Assembly (NCBI GenBank): GCA_034190875.2
Contig: CM067358.1
Span: 55,366,356-55,430,355 of the forward strand
Length of the DNA: 64,000 nt
Source: Urechis unicinctus
Taxonomy: Eukaryota > Annelida > Polychaeta > Xenopneusta > Urechidae
Direction: 5' to 3'
The number at the start of each line of letters is the position of its first letter. Position 1 is the stretch's first letter. Position numbers and translations under genes: made by a program. The notes beneath the pieces were generated by a model. The model made no database searches. It saw nothing but the letters and a program-made list of their open reading frames with translations, and was not told the origin of the DNA. Shown in pieces: positions 1 through 14,110 of the stretch.

Positions 1-556
1 CCGCATGTGTGATGCAAATAATTACCAGCCTCACTGCCGAGCTATAACTGTTAACAATGGAATGTGACGTCGGAGGTCAATACGACTGTGTAAACATCAA
101 GTTAAATTTACTGTTCAACTGAGCTTACTTGCGGGTTTTGTCAAGGTGAAATGACAAGCTCAGTATCGTGTTTAAACCCCTACTGCAAATCGTTCATTAG
201 AATTGTCCAATTAGCGTTTGTGACTGCTTTATATATATACGCTTCGTGTGTCCCCAGTAGCTACTGTGAGTACCCCCCATGGTACCAGCTTAGTCAGTCT
301 TCGCATTCGTTGCTATCGACCTGTTTACCTCTTATATTAGTCGAAACGCTCGGACCCACTGACTATCAATTACAGAGGACGCATTTTCACTTCTATGTAG
401 AATAAAAGAATGTTGCGAATCGCTTCTTTGTCATGCTTATTATGCTGAATGCAGCCCGATAAAGTTTCAGTTCACACCTCTCTCCTTCAGACGGACGACT
501 GACATCACATCGGGAATGTTCAACTGAAACAATTAACCACTGCAAACTGTCGTTGA
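1..556. other. Sequence left of the first repeat block; nothing recognised
   Basis: I find no gene, RNA or convincing homology to the later blocks in this stretch. An 84-codon frame at 151-405 has no recognisable domain, and I treat it as chance. The phrase AAATTTACTGTTCA near 113 also occurs inside L blocks (about 15850), but it is too short to call a copy. Confidence 0.5.
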
Positions 557-557
557 A

Positions 558-594
<37 letters not shown>

Positions 595-598
595 ATAT
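557..598. repeat. (TA)n microsatellite
   Basis: Alternating A and T run for about 42 bases with one phase slip (TATTAT) near 583. The array sits just left of the first L block, so it is not the homologue of the TA arrays inside L. Confidence 0.95.
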
Positions 599-615
599 GT
601 ATGATGGTATATATC

Positions 616-672
616 CTGCTTTGTCCACAAGTGGTATGCCTATACTGCTTTGTCCACAAGTGGTATGCCTAT
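616..672. repeat. Two-copy 29-bp tandem duplication
   Basis: Two nearly identical 29-bp copies begin at 616 and 645 with CTGCTTTGTCCACAAGTGG. The second runs straight into the conserved start of L (TATGCCTATTTCTGATCC). Unit 2 has GATCAGCAAGTAGTATGCC at the same place (about 14997) without the doubling, so this is a recent local slippage at the L boundary. Confidence 0.9.
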
Positions 673-1048
673 TTCTGATCCGGGTATTTGAGTGCAAACG
701 GCGATAACGAAAAGTAGAAGAGAGCATAAGAGATGATACGAGCAACTGGTAGTAATACAAACCTCATTAGTCACGAACAGTGGTGTAATAGGATAGTAAT
801 ATTTCCACATATAGGTTGTCCTCTTTTTAATACCACGATCCCGTCCATTTGGTTATAAAGGTCTCTCTACCCCGCCATTATGACATTTACCGCTATGAAA
901 TATCAGGGCAGAACTTGGAATATGGTGCAAATATTTAGGTATATCTTCCCTAAGATATACAAACATGGATATCTGTGTCTTTGGGAAAAAAAGAGTGGAT
1001 TGATAAGCAGTTTGCGCCAATTCCCATACAAGACAATTACTGATATTT

Positions 1049-1279
<231 letters not shown>

Positions 1280-1800
1280 GGCACCCACTTTTCTGCTATA
1301 AGTAAAATCGCTATCGAGTAGAACAATATACTTTTGCGATAAAATGAGGAAGGATTGCATGCTGCTGTAAGTATACCTTCTAGAGTTCCATGTATAATAC
1401 CAGTCATTATGCACACTGCTTGCACTTGTTGGCCCCACGGCCAGCATTTGTTCGATATTTGTTCGACCTTTAAGATATCGAGCTGAATCCATATTCATAG
1501 AAGAAATCTGTTATTGATTTGTTTTAAAAAATCTCTACTTGGAATACATGACAACATAAGGGTAAAAAATGCAACCAGATAAATTGTAGCCGGTCTACAT
1601 ATATCTGGGTGTTGTATCTCAAACGAACTACTTTTCCGACAATTGCTTTAGAAAAATAATCAAAAAAGCAACTCTGCATCGCAACAATTATTCGCATGTG
1701 ATATCTGATGGCATACCGAATGTCGTCTGTTAATAAATACAGCGGTGATTCATTCGTTTAGTAACCAAACTTTAAAGCTGGTAATATCCGCAATAAGCGA

Positions 1801-1880
1801 CGCGCGGCTGTGGTTATCTACGCGTTATCTACCCTTGTATGACGTTATCTACGCGCGGCTGACGTTATCTGTGTATGTCT
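1801..1880. repeat. 20-bp minisatellite in L copy 1
   Basis: Imperfect 20-bp units of the type GACGTTATCTACGCGCGGCT can be read at 1841-1860 and 1861-1880, with decayed units to the left. The homologous place in L copy 6 (59761-59814) carries the same 20-bp period. Confidence 0.7.
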
Positions 1881-4577
1881 GATGTACAATAATAAAAATA
1901 CTGAGATTTGCATTTCTGATTGAACACTTGAACGAGTCACTTAACCTGCTAACTGTAAATTGTTATGGCTCGCCCTGCTCCCGTCATTAGTGCCATGCGG
2001 TTGGAGCATCGTTCAAGAATAAGTGCGAACTCTGAACAATAAGCTATCGCTTGTTTATCTAACTCTGATTCTGGCCCAGTGTTTGTCATCGCTGCTGATG
2101 CATATTTCATGAGGCATCGAGTGCATTATGCCTGCTAGTTCCTCTAAGCACTGGGATCTATTGCGCGACTAAAGCATGCAAAGCTATATTGCATAAGTAT
2201 TTCTGTGTAACTTAATATCAGATGCTGTGCGGTTCACTTTTGCCCCAGCATAGGGTGATAGAATAATCAAGCCAAAAAATGTCTTGGTGCTGCAGGTTAA
2301 GATTCAATAGCCTTCATTGTAACGAATGTCCCAGCACATGGTCTTTTGAATGTTACACCCCACTGACAACACCAACTTTTGCTCCATTGTGCGAATGCAA
2401 TATAGGCCAAATAACAACAATAGAGGGAGGACGGTATGTACGGAACAGGCAACTAGACAACAGTTGTGTAGAACGGTTGCTAACATCTTCATACCGTGTG
2501 AAGGAAGCTGTTTTTGTTACATCAGCTGATAGATAATGGTTTGAGTGGTTTTTTTATACGGACGTTTGTGAGATTACTTCTGTTAAACAAATGCTTACTT
2601 ACCAAAAGACTCCACGGTAACGTCTTTTGAGTAAAACATAAGGCCATCAGGAAATGTTAATTAGCGTTGACCGTACGTAAACCTCAAACAAACGCACAGT
2701 GGAAGCACAGCATACTGGCAAGGTCGCTACAAAGATCTTATCATGGATCCCTGACGCTTGCATGCAATCTTATATTGATTTGTACCTGGTAGGTGTGATA
2801 AGTTGGCCTTGTTGAGCGATAAGAGCTACACCCGTGATTGATATGCTGATTGGATTCAGTTGTAGGACCCGATACTCTATATAGCTTAAGTGATGAGAAC
2901 AATGGGTTATTTGATGGTCTATTGGATTTACCACACTGCATTTTTCTGTTGGCGTTCTGACCTAAAGCTATCAGACAGCCCTACATATAAGTGGCTTGGA
3001 GCAGATAGATGCTCAACGAATACCTATATCTATCCTGTCAGTTTTTTTACATAGCAACGGCCGCCAACAGCACAAACAGTCATTTATAATCTACAAAACC
3101 TGATCAATGAATGAGGCTTATAATCCAAGTGGCAGCTCCATGGATATATCGTTGTATCTTACTTGAAGGATTTTAAAGTGGTCATATGACGGTAGCGGTT
3201 ATTATACATACTATGTCGTATACATCGTATCTCTAGTATGTAGGATAGCGGAATGTAAGCAAATATTTAGCAAACCTTATGTGGAGTGTATTTGTGTGTA
3301 TGTCATTTGTTTTTCCATGCCATTACAGGGCAGGAGCATATTAGGTGGATATGATTTACATATGGCAACACATCATGTTATGCTTAATGGCAAAACTTTT
3401 ATAATAAACATGGCAGCTTTCCGGTTGTTTCCGGTTATAACCATCGGCTTAATTGTCTGACGACCTATAGAGCCAGCACATTTTCTGCACCATAAAACGA
3501 CCCCACCCAGGCCTCTTTCTCAATGCATGGGTATTTACGTAAATATTCCCTTCTGCCTATCACTAATCGAACACTGAGGAGATAGGCTTATAACATCGAG
3601 GTGACATGGCGACGTCGATAACTGAGATTAATAGGATGAGTGGTCAGAGCCCCGTTGATGCCATCGCCTATATCGCAGTACCCTTCCCCCTCGCACGGTT
3701 GCAATTGAACTAGAAAAAGACCAACTGCCAACTGGTGCATTCGTTTCTGTAAAAAACTTATGTTGTGCTACCTACGTATGTTGTACTACGTTAGCTTGGC
3801 AAAAAGATTTTCAGTTGAGGTGCGTTACAGGCGTGGCATAAGCTGACGACTGCTGGGTAGACGCTCGGACCCATACGTCGCTTTTCTGAGTGTCCTTTAC
3901 CAAGGCAAACATTGAGTGAGCCTTCTTTTGTCACCACAGCTCTTCTCAAGAGAAGAGGATGTCGTATTGTGTCCTCTGAGCGGAGGAACGCTATTCTTGT
4001 CTCGGTATTTATAGCGGCTCTTCTGACGCACACCATTCACGAAGGTTGTCGACAAGCTAAGTTTATTTTTGACTTCGTCTGATACCCGAGAAATTATTTT
4101 CTATTCTTTCCTAACCATTGCTCGCCGCTAGCGTAGATAGCTGTTAACTATTTTAACCTTTTGATACATAGATGCTAAAAATCATTCATCCGTTTTTTGA
4201 ATCATAGACGAGTTATAAGGCCTGTGTTTTAATTGGTTTACTATGTCGTAACCATGTCAACCCAGTGCACCATCATCGGATGCGGCATTCATTGCTTAAT
4301 GCGTCGATCAATTTTAGATCACGCACTATGCGGTGGACGTGATTTATCAACCGGGCAGTTTTTTCTTTTCGTTAGCATCGTTGTCATAGATTTTCATTAT
4401 AATCAATGTTATCATTGCTATATACACCATCACTTAAATTGTCGTAGTTGATGCAAGTGTGCTAAAATTTATGTTGCTGACTCCAAAGCGATCGAACCCG
4501 CATCAAAGATGAATCCAAAATGTGTGATTAACCATTTTATCCAAAATTGACAACTCGACAATGGATGAGAAATTCAA

Positions 4578-4783
4578 GTGCGACCACTCCCGTGATGACA
4601 ACACGACTGCTTCCGTGTAAACAGCACAACCTCTTGCGGGTTTACAGCGCGACCACAGTGTTCACACCACACCCTCTATTGGGTTTCAAGCGCAATCACT
4701 AGCGTGTTTACAGCGCGGCCACTCGCGGGATAACGTGACAACTACACTCGGGATAACAACACGACCACACTCATGTCCACCGT
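4578..4783. repeat. 23-bp minisatellite of R, copy 1
   Basis: About nine imperfect units fit the consensus ACAGCRCRACCACTCGYGGG plus TTT. Examples are AAGTGCGACCACTCCCGTG at 4577 and CAGCACAACCTCTTGCGGG just after 4620. Homologous arrays lie at 30800-30895, 43783-43915 and 63242-63421 in other R copies. Units differ from one another too much for a CRISPR array. Confidence 0.8.
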
Positions 4784-5426
4784 ATTGCTTTAGAATTCGG
4801 TTGAGGGAATAACCATGGTTTGGAAATGGTAACTGCGTGACCATCACCGTGCGGATTAAGGAAATCCTTAAGCAGATTGATCTGTCCCTATTTAACATAA
4901 AATCATCGTTGTTGAAAAATTAATGTTAACAATTTCCACATATGCATCTCCAATAGTTTTACAGCCAAACGAACTGATCTTCGAGATGAGCGACGGTGCC
5001 AGGCCCCCCAGACTTCACCAATACCAGGGCAACTGTAGAGGCATAACCACGGGGGTAAACCACGAACCATGTCCATTTCGTTTCGATATCTTTCCTTGCA
5101 TTTTTGTTCTGCTAGAAACTGTTCAGTGAGTTATCTATGACTATCACTACTAGTTAGGTATTCCATGGAGGTACAACACAATGTTAGATGCTATTGTTTA
5201 TATCCTCTAGATTGGCTGTTGGGTTCTGTATGTGTATTTAAGTAAACAAAATGATACACAAAGCATCGTTATTTGATGATGTGTAAAAGCTCCTTGACCG
5301 CTGGAATACTCTCAATTGACCTTTACGTGGCCTCCTAATATGTTTGATTATGTGGTGCAGGTTATAAATGCTTATAAGAGTCATGCCTCCTCTAAAGTTT
5401 AATGGCATTCATGGTGAAGTAGATAT

Positions 5427-5522
5427 GCTTAATCAGGAGCGCTGGCATTCTGTTCAATCAGGAGAGCTCGCATTGTGCTCAATCAGAGCGCTTGCAATGT
5501 GCTCCAATCACCTACGAGCAAG
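5427..5522. repeat. 25-bp minisatellite of R, copy 1
   Basis: Four units of 24-25 bp begin at 5427, 5452, 5477 and 5501. Each starts with GCTCAATCAG or a close variant and ends CATTGT or similar. The same array is in R copies 2, 3 and 4. Confidence 0.85.
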
Positions 5523-6540
5523 CAAAACCTTTTATTTTACTGCACCGTTACACATAGTCAAACTGTTTACATAACATACAAAGTGATCTGACCATGCAGC
5601 TTTATAACTAAATTTCAGCCATCGACAGCCCACAATGCTGCGTACACAGACCAATTTGAGAGCGAGGCCCGATTGCGACCCAAGCCATGAGTTAATCCCA
5701 GTTCGAAAAGATTGTCGGCGTGGAAGGAGATGGTGATTTGCTGTGGACAGAAGAATAAACAACGAGAGGAATCAAACTAATTTCCTCAGTGGTACTTATT
5801 TTGGCGCCACAGTCGTCGCAGTATGTAGAATATTGTCAATTTGCTTTGTAATATCGTTTCATAATATCCTGATCTCTTGACCGCGTTAGAACTTTCTATT
5901 ATATCACTTACGCCTACCCCCGTCACTAGATTTCGCAAATACTGACATCCTTTAGGACAAGGCTAGGGAATTAAAGTTGGTGGGCAAACCAGATTTTGGT
6001 CTGTCGCCAGTTCCTGCGGTTGACAATGTAAACTAAGCGAACAAGAAACTTAGTTCATTTCCTTTTCAACGATAACTATTCCAAGCAAATATTTATATTT
6101 TACGTTGGGTTCAAAATCTTCATCTGATGTGATGAGGAAAGAAGAGGAGGAAACGGAGGGATAGAGACCGTAGACCGTGACTGCTTCAGAAGTCTAATGC
6201 ACTCGGTAATTTGTAACTCTCACATGTTACGGAATAGAATGTGTCTTAAAGGTCTGATTTGCATGTAACACATTTAAGTGGGATTTTGGAAGGAAAATAT
6301 CATCCCAAATACTAACCGTAGTACTAATGCATCAGATGCAATATCGTTTGTAAAGGCTAACAAAGGTCTGAGAAACCAACTTCAAGACTGGCAAGATAAC
6401 ACAGCTTGCCGACGGTACGCTATGATGCTATTTCCCATCCTCAGCCAACCTGCAGACTCTTACCCGTCCATTTTATCCTAATGCATAAGCACCATCAGTG
6501 ATGCTCGATGTTTGCTACCACAGTATGTTACATTGGTATC

Positions 6541-8929
6541 CATGAATTGTACGTAAGTGTTGTTTATATTTTATTTATGTTGAAAATAACGCCCATTAAG
6601 TTGAACCTCGTGGGCTGGGAACTACTTTAGGATAATATCAGTGGTGTTTGATGGAGATGTAGATGTTGAATGCGCATTAATATTACAATTAAAAGAGTTT
6701 GTTGTTATTTGTGTTGTTAAAGTACCTGTATGTGGATTGCAAATATATTATCACAACACATTTCCGAACGGATGCAGTGCAATCTGAGAGCATATTCACA
6801 GTTGCACAAATAAAACTTATCTGTGGAACATTCACATATTTCATCTTGCTCAGTTGCCTAAACATTGCCATGTGGTGTTGGTGTTTACTGCGCATATAGT
6901 GACTTACCACCCATGTGGGCGTGGCATATTATATCACCCTTTTGGTTATCAATAAAATTGCTTTGCTAAAGTGATTTATGACGCACGACAAAAGCCACAT
7001 CGACGATGCAGCAGTCCAATATTAGCCTCGTAGCAGTACATTATTAGCAACATTACACGCATCATTATTGATGGAGTTGTGAAGACTAAAACAGACTTGT
7101 TAATAACTAGGAGGAAATAGAAGAAATGCTATTCATTAGCATTCGCATTGATTCTGACAATATGACACAAGCTTATCCACAGTAATAAAGAACATTTCGT
7201 GCTGAACACTCAAGTTTCACAGTATAATCATCGCGTAAAACATGTTATATCATCAAAGAGTGACAATCTATTCAAAGGAACATTGGACGAAAGACGAACT
7301 GACCACGACAAATTTGTTTTAAATGATACGATTGGGATTCTCATCGTATACGCGTAACTGAGAATGGTAGGGATGATTGAACGATGTCCAGTTAATGCCA
7401 TTGCCCATATGGCAAAGCACACGCGCATATAGGGTTGCACATCAGCTTACATCATGCGAACTGTGATGGAAGATACACAGAGTTCATGGCTGTTACATTT
7501 CTCGTTGGAAAAATATCACAGTGCTCCGATGAAATGTCATTTTGGGAAGAGTGACCTGTCCCAGGTAATTCTTTATCGCACCGTTGTACCCTTGCATCGC
7601 AATAAATGTGTAACTCACTCGCTCTTGGTGAATCGCATTACTCATGACACGAGCACAATACCATAGTGTGGGTCACTTATCATAACGTCAACGAAATTCA
7701 ACAGGCTTCTCTTTTAACTGAACAGGTTGGTTCTGAACAGCGACGTGAGCTATTGTAGCTTACGTTCAGCGGCTGAGCGATATGTTGTACGCTATAATTG
7801 ACAGAGGGCTAAGATTATGTAAGTCGCTTATGATTGAATCAGTTTTTATTGCCTCACACTAAATCCCTGCGTGTTGTCTCTGAGATGCATTAACCAAGTT
7901 AATCGTTATAGTTTATGTCACTTAAGTGCTCTGCAGCTTGCTAATATGTAACAACGGAATGCTTCGTTTTATCGCCCACCTGCTGGATGCTTCTGGATAA
8001 CAATCAATTAAACATAATTTTCCTGACAGAACGCATGCCTTATGCTGTTCTATTTCGATGCAAAATATAAAGCTACAAATTTACAGCTACAACGCAAGAA
8101 GTCTCGGATACAAATATGCAACAATTCGTGCAGTTAAGCGCTAATAATGTCAGAATGATAATTGTCATAGGCAACAATGACATGTTGTCAGTTTGGAAGA
8201 CCATGACTACAGGAGCATAATAAGTATCTTACGACGACGTTTTTGTTCACTTTATATGCATCAGTGGTAACGTCCAGTCGACACACACTGATGGGCTTGC
8301 ATATTAAGTAAAGGTATGGGGCGGAGAGCGAGGTTCCACTGCCTTAATACCTTAAGCAGATACTGTAATGCGGCTTGCCTACAGCCAGAATAGATCACTT
8401 AAATTTATTCATGGTGATTGACATCGCCGAGCATTTCAAGACGCATTGAGAAAAAAACCGAGTAATGTGATACTCACAACAATAATAATAAATGTCGTTT
8501 TTTTGTCGTTAAATTGAACCCAATGGGTGCATGGCTCCGAGGTAATCATACATTTTTACTTCAAAAACCACAAATGCGACCAACACGTTATCTCCAGCCA
8601 TGCTATTTTGTATCTCACTAGCAGCTCTATACTTCTCAAACAGAATGCAAATGACTCTGGCAATACCCTTATAAAATACAGAAAACGTACATGAGTCAAT
8701 ACAAAAGCGAACGCTCTCTTGGCTGTTACACAAATGGCTTTAATTATAGGTCAGTAGGTGACACTAAGATGACAAAGAAGACTAAGAAATGCTTCTTACA
8801 TAGTCATGAAAAGCATCCTAAAACAGACTACATAAAACAAGATGTTATCAATCATCTGAAAATCGAGAACCGTTTAGTTATCTCTTTATAATTTACTAAG
8901 CGAGGTCGATCTATAGATCGCAAATCGCA
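6541..8929. repeat. Z block, copy 1
   Basis: The part 6541-7900 aligns in order with 45838-47880 in unit 4 (for example GTTGAACCTCGTGGGCTGGG at 6600 and about 45892). Two large differences separate the copies. Bases 7905-8929, about 1.02 kb, have no counterpart in unit 4, where flanking sequence joins directly near 47892. In the other direction unit 4 has about 510 bp (47105-47612) absent here near 7621. A perfect 14-bp palindrome CGATCTATAGATCG is at 8907-8920. Short frames have no recognisable domain. Confidence 0.8.
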
Positions 8930-11900
8930 TTGTGACTAAACAGCATAAAGAATTCTCGGTTCTTTCATATGATGCAATTAACATCCCTCTGCATGAATAT
9001 TCTTCGTAGGCTGACGTGCTAATAGCATGGCGCTACGCAAGCATAGTAGTTTGCACTCCTATAAAATGAGCAATGAAACCAACTGGGTATGGCTTGCTTA
9101 AAACTGTCGTCGTTTTCGTCATTAGCACTCTGAGGTTGCATCGTAGATAAATAGCAAAGAACCAGCATATACATGTCGTCATAAACGTTCTATAGGATAT
9201 TCCATTTAGCTTGCATAGGAATTATACCCATTGTGCAACGCTTTGCGAGTGCTTGTATTCATCATTCTTTGCCACAGTGGCAATCAAACTGAGTGTTGAT
9301 GCAACTATTGCGAATGTTGATTTGTTGATCACAATTCTCCCTTGAACAGGATGGCTCCCTCTGAATAATTGATTGTTGATTAGCCTTAAAAACCCAAATA
9401 ATCTTATTTTGTCAATTTGTTTGTTGATTTTGCAGAGCCATTTGCGAGAAGAGCTCCATGAAAAATATATTAGAGATTGATTGAATGTAAACATAATATT
9501 TCAGTATAATGTTAGCAACGTCAAGATATTGACTTGTTATTCCACATTCATGTTTTTGTGGCATCGATGCATATAAAACGACTTCAGGCACAAAATTAAC
9601 GGAAATGCAGGCTTCCAGCGGTTATGCAGCATTTACTATCATATGTATATAGCTCGTTTAAAAGGTTAATTTGTGCTCCAAATTTAGTAATTAGTCAACA
9701 TAGGTAAATGATGGACTGTTTCTTAACTATGTGAATAGTTACTCTGGATATAACAATAGATATGTACCGTTTTGTTACATTAGTGGTAAATGCTATTAGA
9801 GAAATGTATTTGTATTCACATGACTAGTTGTAACTTCAATAATGCGCTGTCACTGATTGACGCAACTGTCATATACGTCCGCAGGCATCTCTATAATAAA
9901 TTCGTAAGCATCTCCGAGGGGCTAGATCTACCACCGACTAAGAAGGCAATACCGAGTTAAGGCAAAGATAGTTAGATATAGTATGATCTCGTGGCTTGAA
10001 GACATGGCGACAAATGTTGATTACTGTAAGGCTACTTGGATACTCGCTGCAAGTGTGTTTTGTGTCTTTTGCTGCACCTCGCTGCTGATGCAATAGTATA
10101 GTTATCAACTTCAGCAATGCATCTGTGGTCTGATCTGCATATTTTAGTACTATTCATAGTTTTGGCTGCAATAGAAATACAATTGAGTCACGGTCTGCCG
10201 GGGCCTTGTCTCAAATAACAGCGACGGTTATCCGGTTGTCTGCCGTAATCGATTTGGCACTAGGTTGCAGATTATTGTTGCTAATTAAACATTTAATTAC
10301 TTTAAGACTAGCTCGTCAGCATCGTGTGAACCTGATGTGGATATAGACCGGCAGTCATATATCCCATCGGACGTGTGCGTGTGCAGATGATGATCAACTG
10401 AGTAATACCTTTTGTTATGCATGATGGTGAGTGAATCTAGATGCACCGCTGTCGCCCCTGGGAAATCAATGACATGTTATGGTTCCTCGTTATAACAAAG
10501 TACACCATCGATATGTCACTCAACAACCTATTCTATGTTACATAGATGCAGCAAGAGGGGTAAGGAAGGTCCTTCGACTATAATCACAATGCCAAGCCGC
10601 TGGTTATACTAACAGTACATAGCTGTCATGTATGGACCAAGTAAACGAATTATTTCATTGCTTGCCTTGAAATCGGCCATCTGTACAGAGTTAATCAATC
10701 AACTCACCTTGGATCATTAGGCAATGTAGCAATAAAGGTACGGCTGTGTCATCAGACCCACGTGGGCTCATGTTTGTCATTCTTTGGTGAGATCTCCCTC
10801 GAGAAGCATTTGGATTAAAAGATTATCCGGCTACAATAATCCAATCGGCTCATAATATTATCTATAGGGATTCCTAAATGTAATGCAAAAGCTCCCACAG
10901 TCGGTTATCTACGATTTGAACGAGTCGCTCTGCCAACATTTAGACGATCTTCACATAACGTACATGATAGTGGAAAGTGCACCAGGAGTATTCCACCAGA
11001 TATCACTCGTTGTATTGATGATATTCACCGTTGATTCGTAGGTTACATGAGACCTACCGGCTGTCTGCAGGCTGTCTATGGGCCCTGTACGATTTTTTGA
11101 AAATATATGTCCCCGAAATGCCCAAGGCCAAACAGTTGTACATGCACTACTTTCAGATTTAGGCTCTTTTCGAAGCCCATATGAATCCCATAGGCAATCT
11201 TGCGCGGATTTCTCACTGGTTTGTAGGTCGGTTTGCTCCCACGGGCCTCGCACGACTCAATACAGCTATTATATATAATTTGAACTCCGTGACTCCGGCC
11301 TAGTACAAAATAGTATTATCAGACGCTATTTGTGTGCACATAGAAAGTTATCACATGCTACGTGTGTCTATTTAAACAATTAACCAGGTTTTCGTTTTTT
11401 TACTTGTAATATAAAAACGATATAGATTTAATGATGGTATTTGGTATTTTTTATTTTTTTAAAATAAGTCTAAAGATGCTTTAATTAATAAAAACAAGCA
11501 TAGAGTAAACAATATATGTATTAAAGCTATTTAATAATACTAAGGAACTACAATAAATAAACTATGCCCACGTTTGATACAAAAAGACCTACTTGTCAGA
11601 ATTCATAATATTCAAACATATCTAAGACAATTTTCAGAGTTTGCAAACAACCCGTAGAACGCCCGCAGACTGCATGTAAAACATGTGACCACAACATCGT
11701 ATGGGGGAGGATTTCTTTTGGGCTTCCTTATGACCACAAAGCCGCACGGGGCCCTCAATGCCACACGGGCTCCGTAAGCACCTGGAGGATTCATGTGACC
11801 TAGGCATACGATAGGCGTCGAAACAGCAAACAAAGCTACCACTCAAGGTCAAGTCATATCATTCGCATAGATCATCAATAACGTTGGGAGCAGCGAGGAG

Positions 11901-14110
11901 CAGGTTACTCATCATACCTCGAAATTGACTTTTATAAATTGAATTGCTGAGCTTTCGGATTCCACGCAGCGTGATATATAGAGTTGTGTAATTGGAATAA
12001 GCTGTTATGACATGCAATTGTAACCTGAGGATCCCTATTGAGCACTCACAGACAACGCAATGGGGTGGAGTCGGAGAGGAGCATAGTTGATTCAGTAATG
12101 TACAATTTACACCCAAATGAAGGGAAGGGGGTGTAGTTAAACAAAACAAACCACAGAATCAATCTATGCTGTCATGTAGCGATGTTAGGCTTCATTCATT
12201 GGTATTTGTATTATCTGGCTCTAGAATGCATACACAATATATACTACAGCAAAATCTGGTAACACAAGGCAGTAACTTGTGGCTAGATGTAAGGTATATG
12301 GTGTAGATACCAAGATCAGCATTATAATGCCTGGCTATTCGAACTTGTAATACACTGCCTTATGACAAGAAACCGTTAAAGCTAAAGACATGACGCTGAC
12401 GCCATCGGGTCGAATCAATAGTAGGGCAGCTAGTCACAATGGCATTATTTCTTCATACCATGGCTAATACATTGTGCAACATTGCCAGTCATTGTGTTTT
12501 TTCGCTCGTAACCACACGGGTAACGATATAGGAATATTTACTGGCAACGTGGTTGCCGAATATGTATGTTTGAAATCCACCTGTGCTGTAACTTAGGTTA
12601 AGTAGGGCACAGGTGCGTTTGTGTGTCTGACAATTCGACTTCCATGAGGTTTTACTTACAAAGGCTATCGCCATTTTTTTCTATATCTTGTTATGTGTTA
12701 TTAGACTGAGATGCAGGGCAATATACACAAGCAGTACGAAATAACGCTTTATTTACCACATATGAGCGATAACCCAGTGCAAACTGTATACAGGAAAAAA
12801 CGTTGTATGTGCCAGCTATACGGTTAGTCAGATCATAGAACGATAAAATGGAGCCACCAGCCATATTCGGAAAAATAATGTGGTAGTAAGACGAGCGTCT
12901 GTCACACAGCAAGCCAATGTGTTACTTCCTGTATATATTATTCTTCTGTCATCACGAGACGACCATCTACTTTCTTGTCTAAAATATATGTAATCAAATC
13001 AAGAATCGCTCATTATTTAGGTTGCTATGTTGCTGTCGGACACACGGAATCTCCGTCTATAACGTGTCAGTGTCGATAGCATTCCAGACCTTCATGGCAT
13101 TCAATCGTCTTATCTCGATAATCAAATGCACATGACATATAATTTTATTAAACAGACCTCGATATGGCCACACTCGTAATATTGTAGAGGTTTCTTCAAT
13201 TTATCAAATGACGATAACGCCGACCCACCGATTTCTGTTGGAATATAAATGACCCATTGTGACAAATGGAACGTAGCGGAGAAGCAGGTGATTATTCGCA
13301 AACCACTGCCTCCCTGCAGACATTGATTGAGGCTCAAAATATGCTGACTTTGCGGGCATAATGATGTTAAGTCAAATGAAGACTGATGGACAGTACCTCG
13401 TGATGTTACATGCTACGATGGTTGGTCTTATGCATCATTACAGCGATAGGGCAAACGGTATCTGAGGTAGCTTTCTGGTCGCTTGATATTGAAGTATATT
13501 CTTTGATGCAGTTCTATTTGCCACCAAACCACACGACAGTGACGCCAACATACCTCCGCCCATCAACCACTGATGAAATTAATTAGTATGCTATGCATGT
13601 CGTATTTGATATTTCGAACCAAGACATCTCAGTGTCGAAAGCAGGATCGCAGTCATAGTGAGACTATTGTCGTATTTGGACTTCCCTTGACTTCAAATCA
13701 AACTGAGTTCGTTTGTATCATTCATATAGTTTGCATCACGCTACCACGATTGAACCGAAGTACAATCAAACTGATGTTATAAACGGATATTTAAAAACAA
13801 AATGATATATAAACAAAACAAGCGCTGGCATATCATTGGTGCCAGTTTACTAAATGTTGACAGAATAGCCATCAACACCATTTATGTAGCCATTATTTCT
13901 GTTTTCACATTGCTGAGGAAATGCCAACACGAGCCAAATGACATTTTGTTAAGCAGAGAACAGGCTTAGTTACTATAGCATCACACGGCCACAGCGACGC
14001 ATTTTGAAATAGTGGCCAGGCTTTGTACGAAAGCAACCGGCTAATATAACACATCTTGGGGAATCGACTTGTTTTTATGCACACGACCCAATTTCCACAT
14101 CTGAAAGCAA

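Larger units (their letters stand above)
3781..6540. repeat. R block, copy 1
   Basis: This is the fullest R copy. It opens at about 3785 (CTACGTTAGCTTGGCA; compare 43090). A part at 3880-4030 matches 30665-30800, 43185-43320 and 62630-62770. The 23-bp minisatellite follows, then a part at 4850-5130 matching 31035-31300, 44045-44330, 57450-57720 and 63565-63860. After that come the 25-bp minisatellite and a tail at 5640-6540 matching 31870-32400, 44890-45790 and 58270-58825. A 7+2+7 inverted repeat (TTAAGGAAATCCTTAA) sits at 4856-4871. Short frames here are interrupted in the sister copies, so no gene is supported. Confidence 0.85.

Noticed and set aside
4578..4783. CRISPR-like look of short repeats with spacing
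   Set aside because: Units are contiguous 23-bp minisatellite repeats that vary among themselves, with no constant repeat and unique spacers.
9222..9494. 90-codon minus-strand frame shared with 48186-48449
   Set aside because: The two copies lie in a recently homogenised tract, so sharing is not evidence of selection; no domain or start context is recognised.
11440..11470. T/A-rich tract after a GGTATTTT run, considered as a retroelement poly(A) tail
   Set aside because: All three W copies have it and no target-site duplication or coding relic precedes it.
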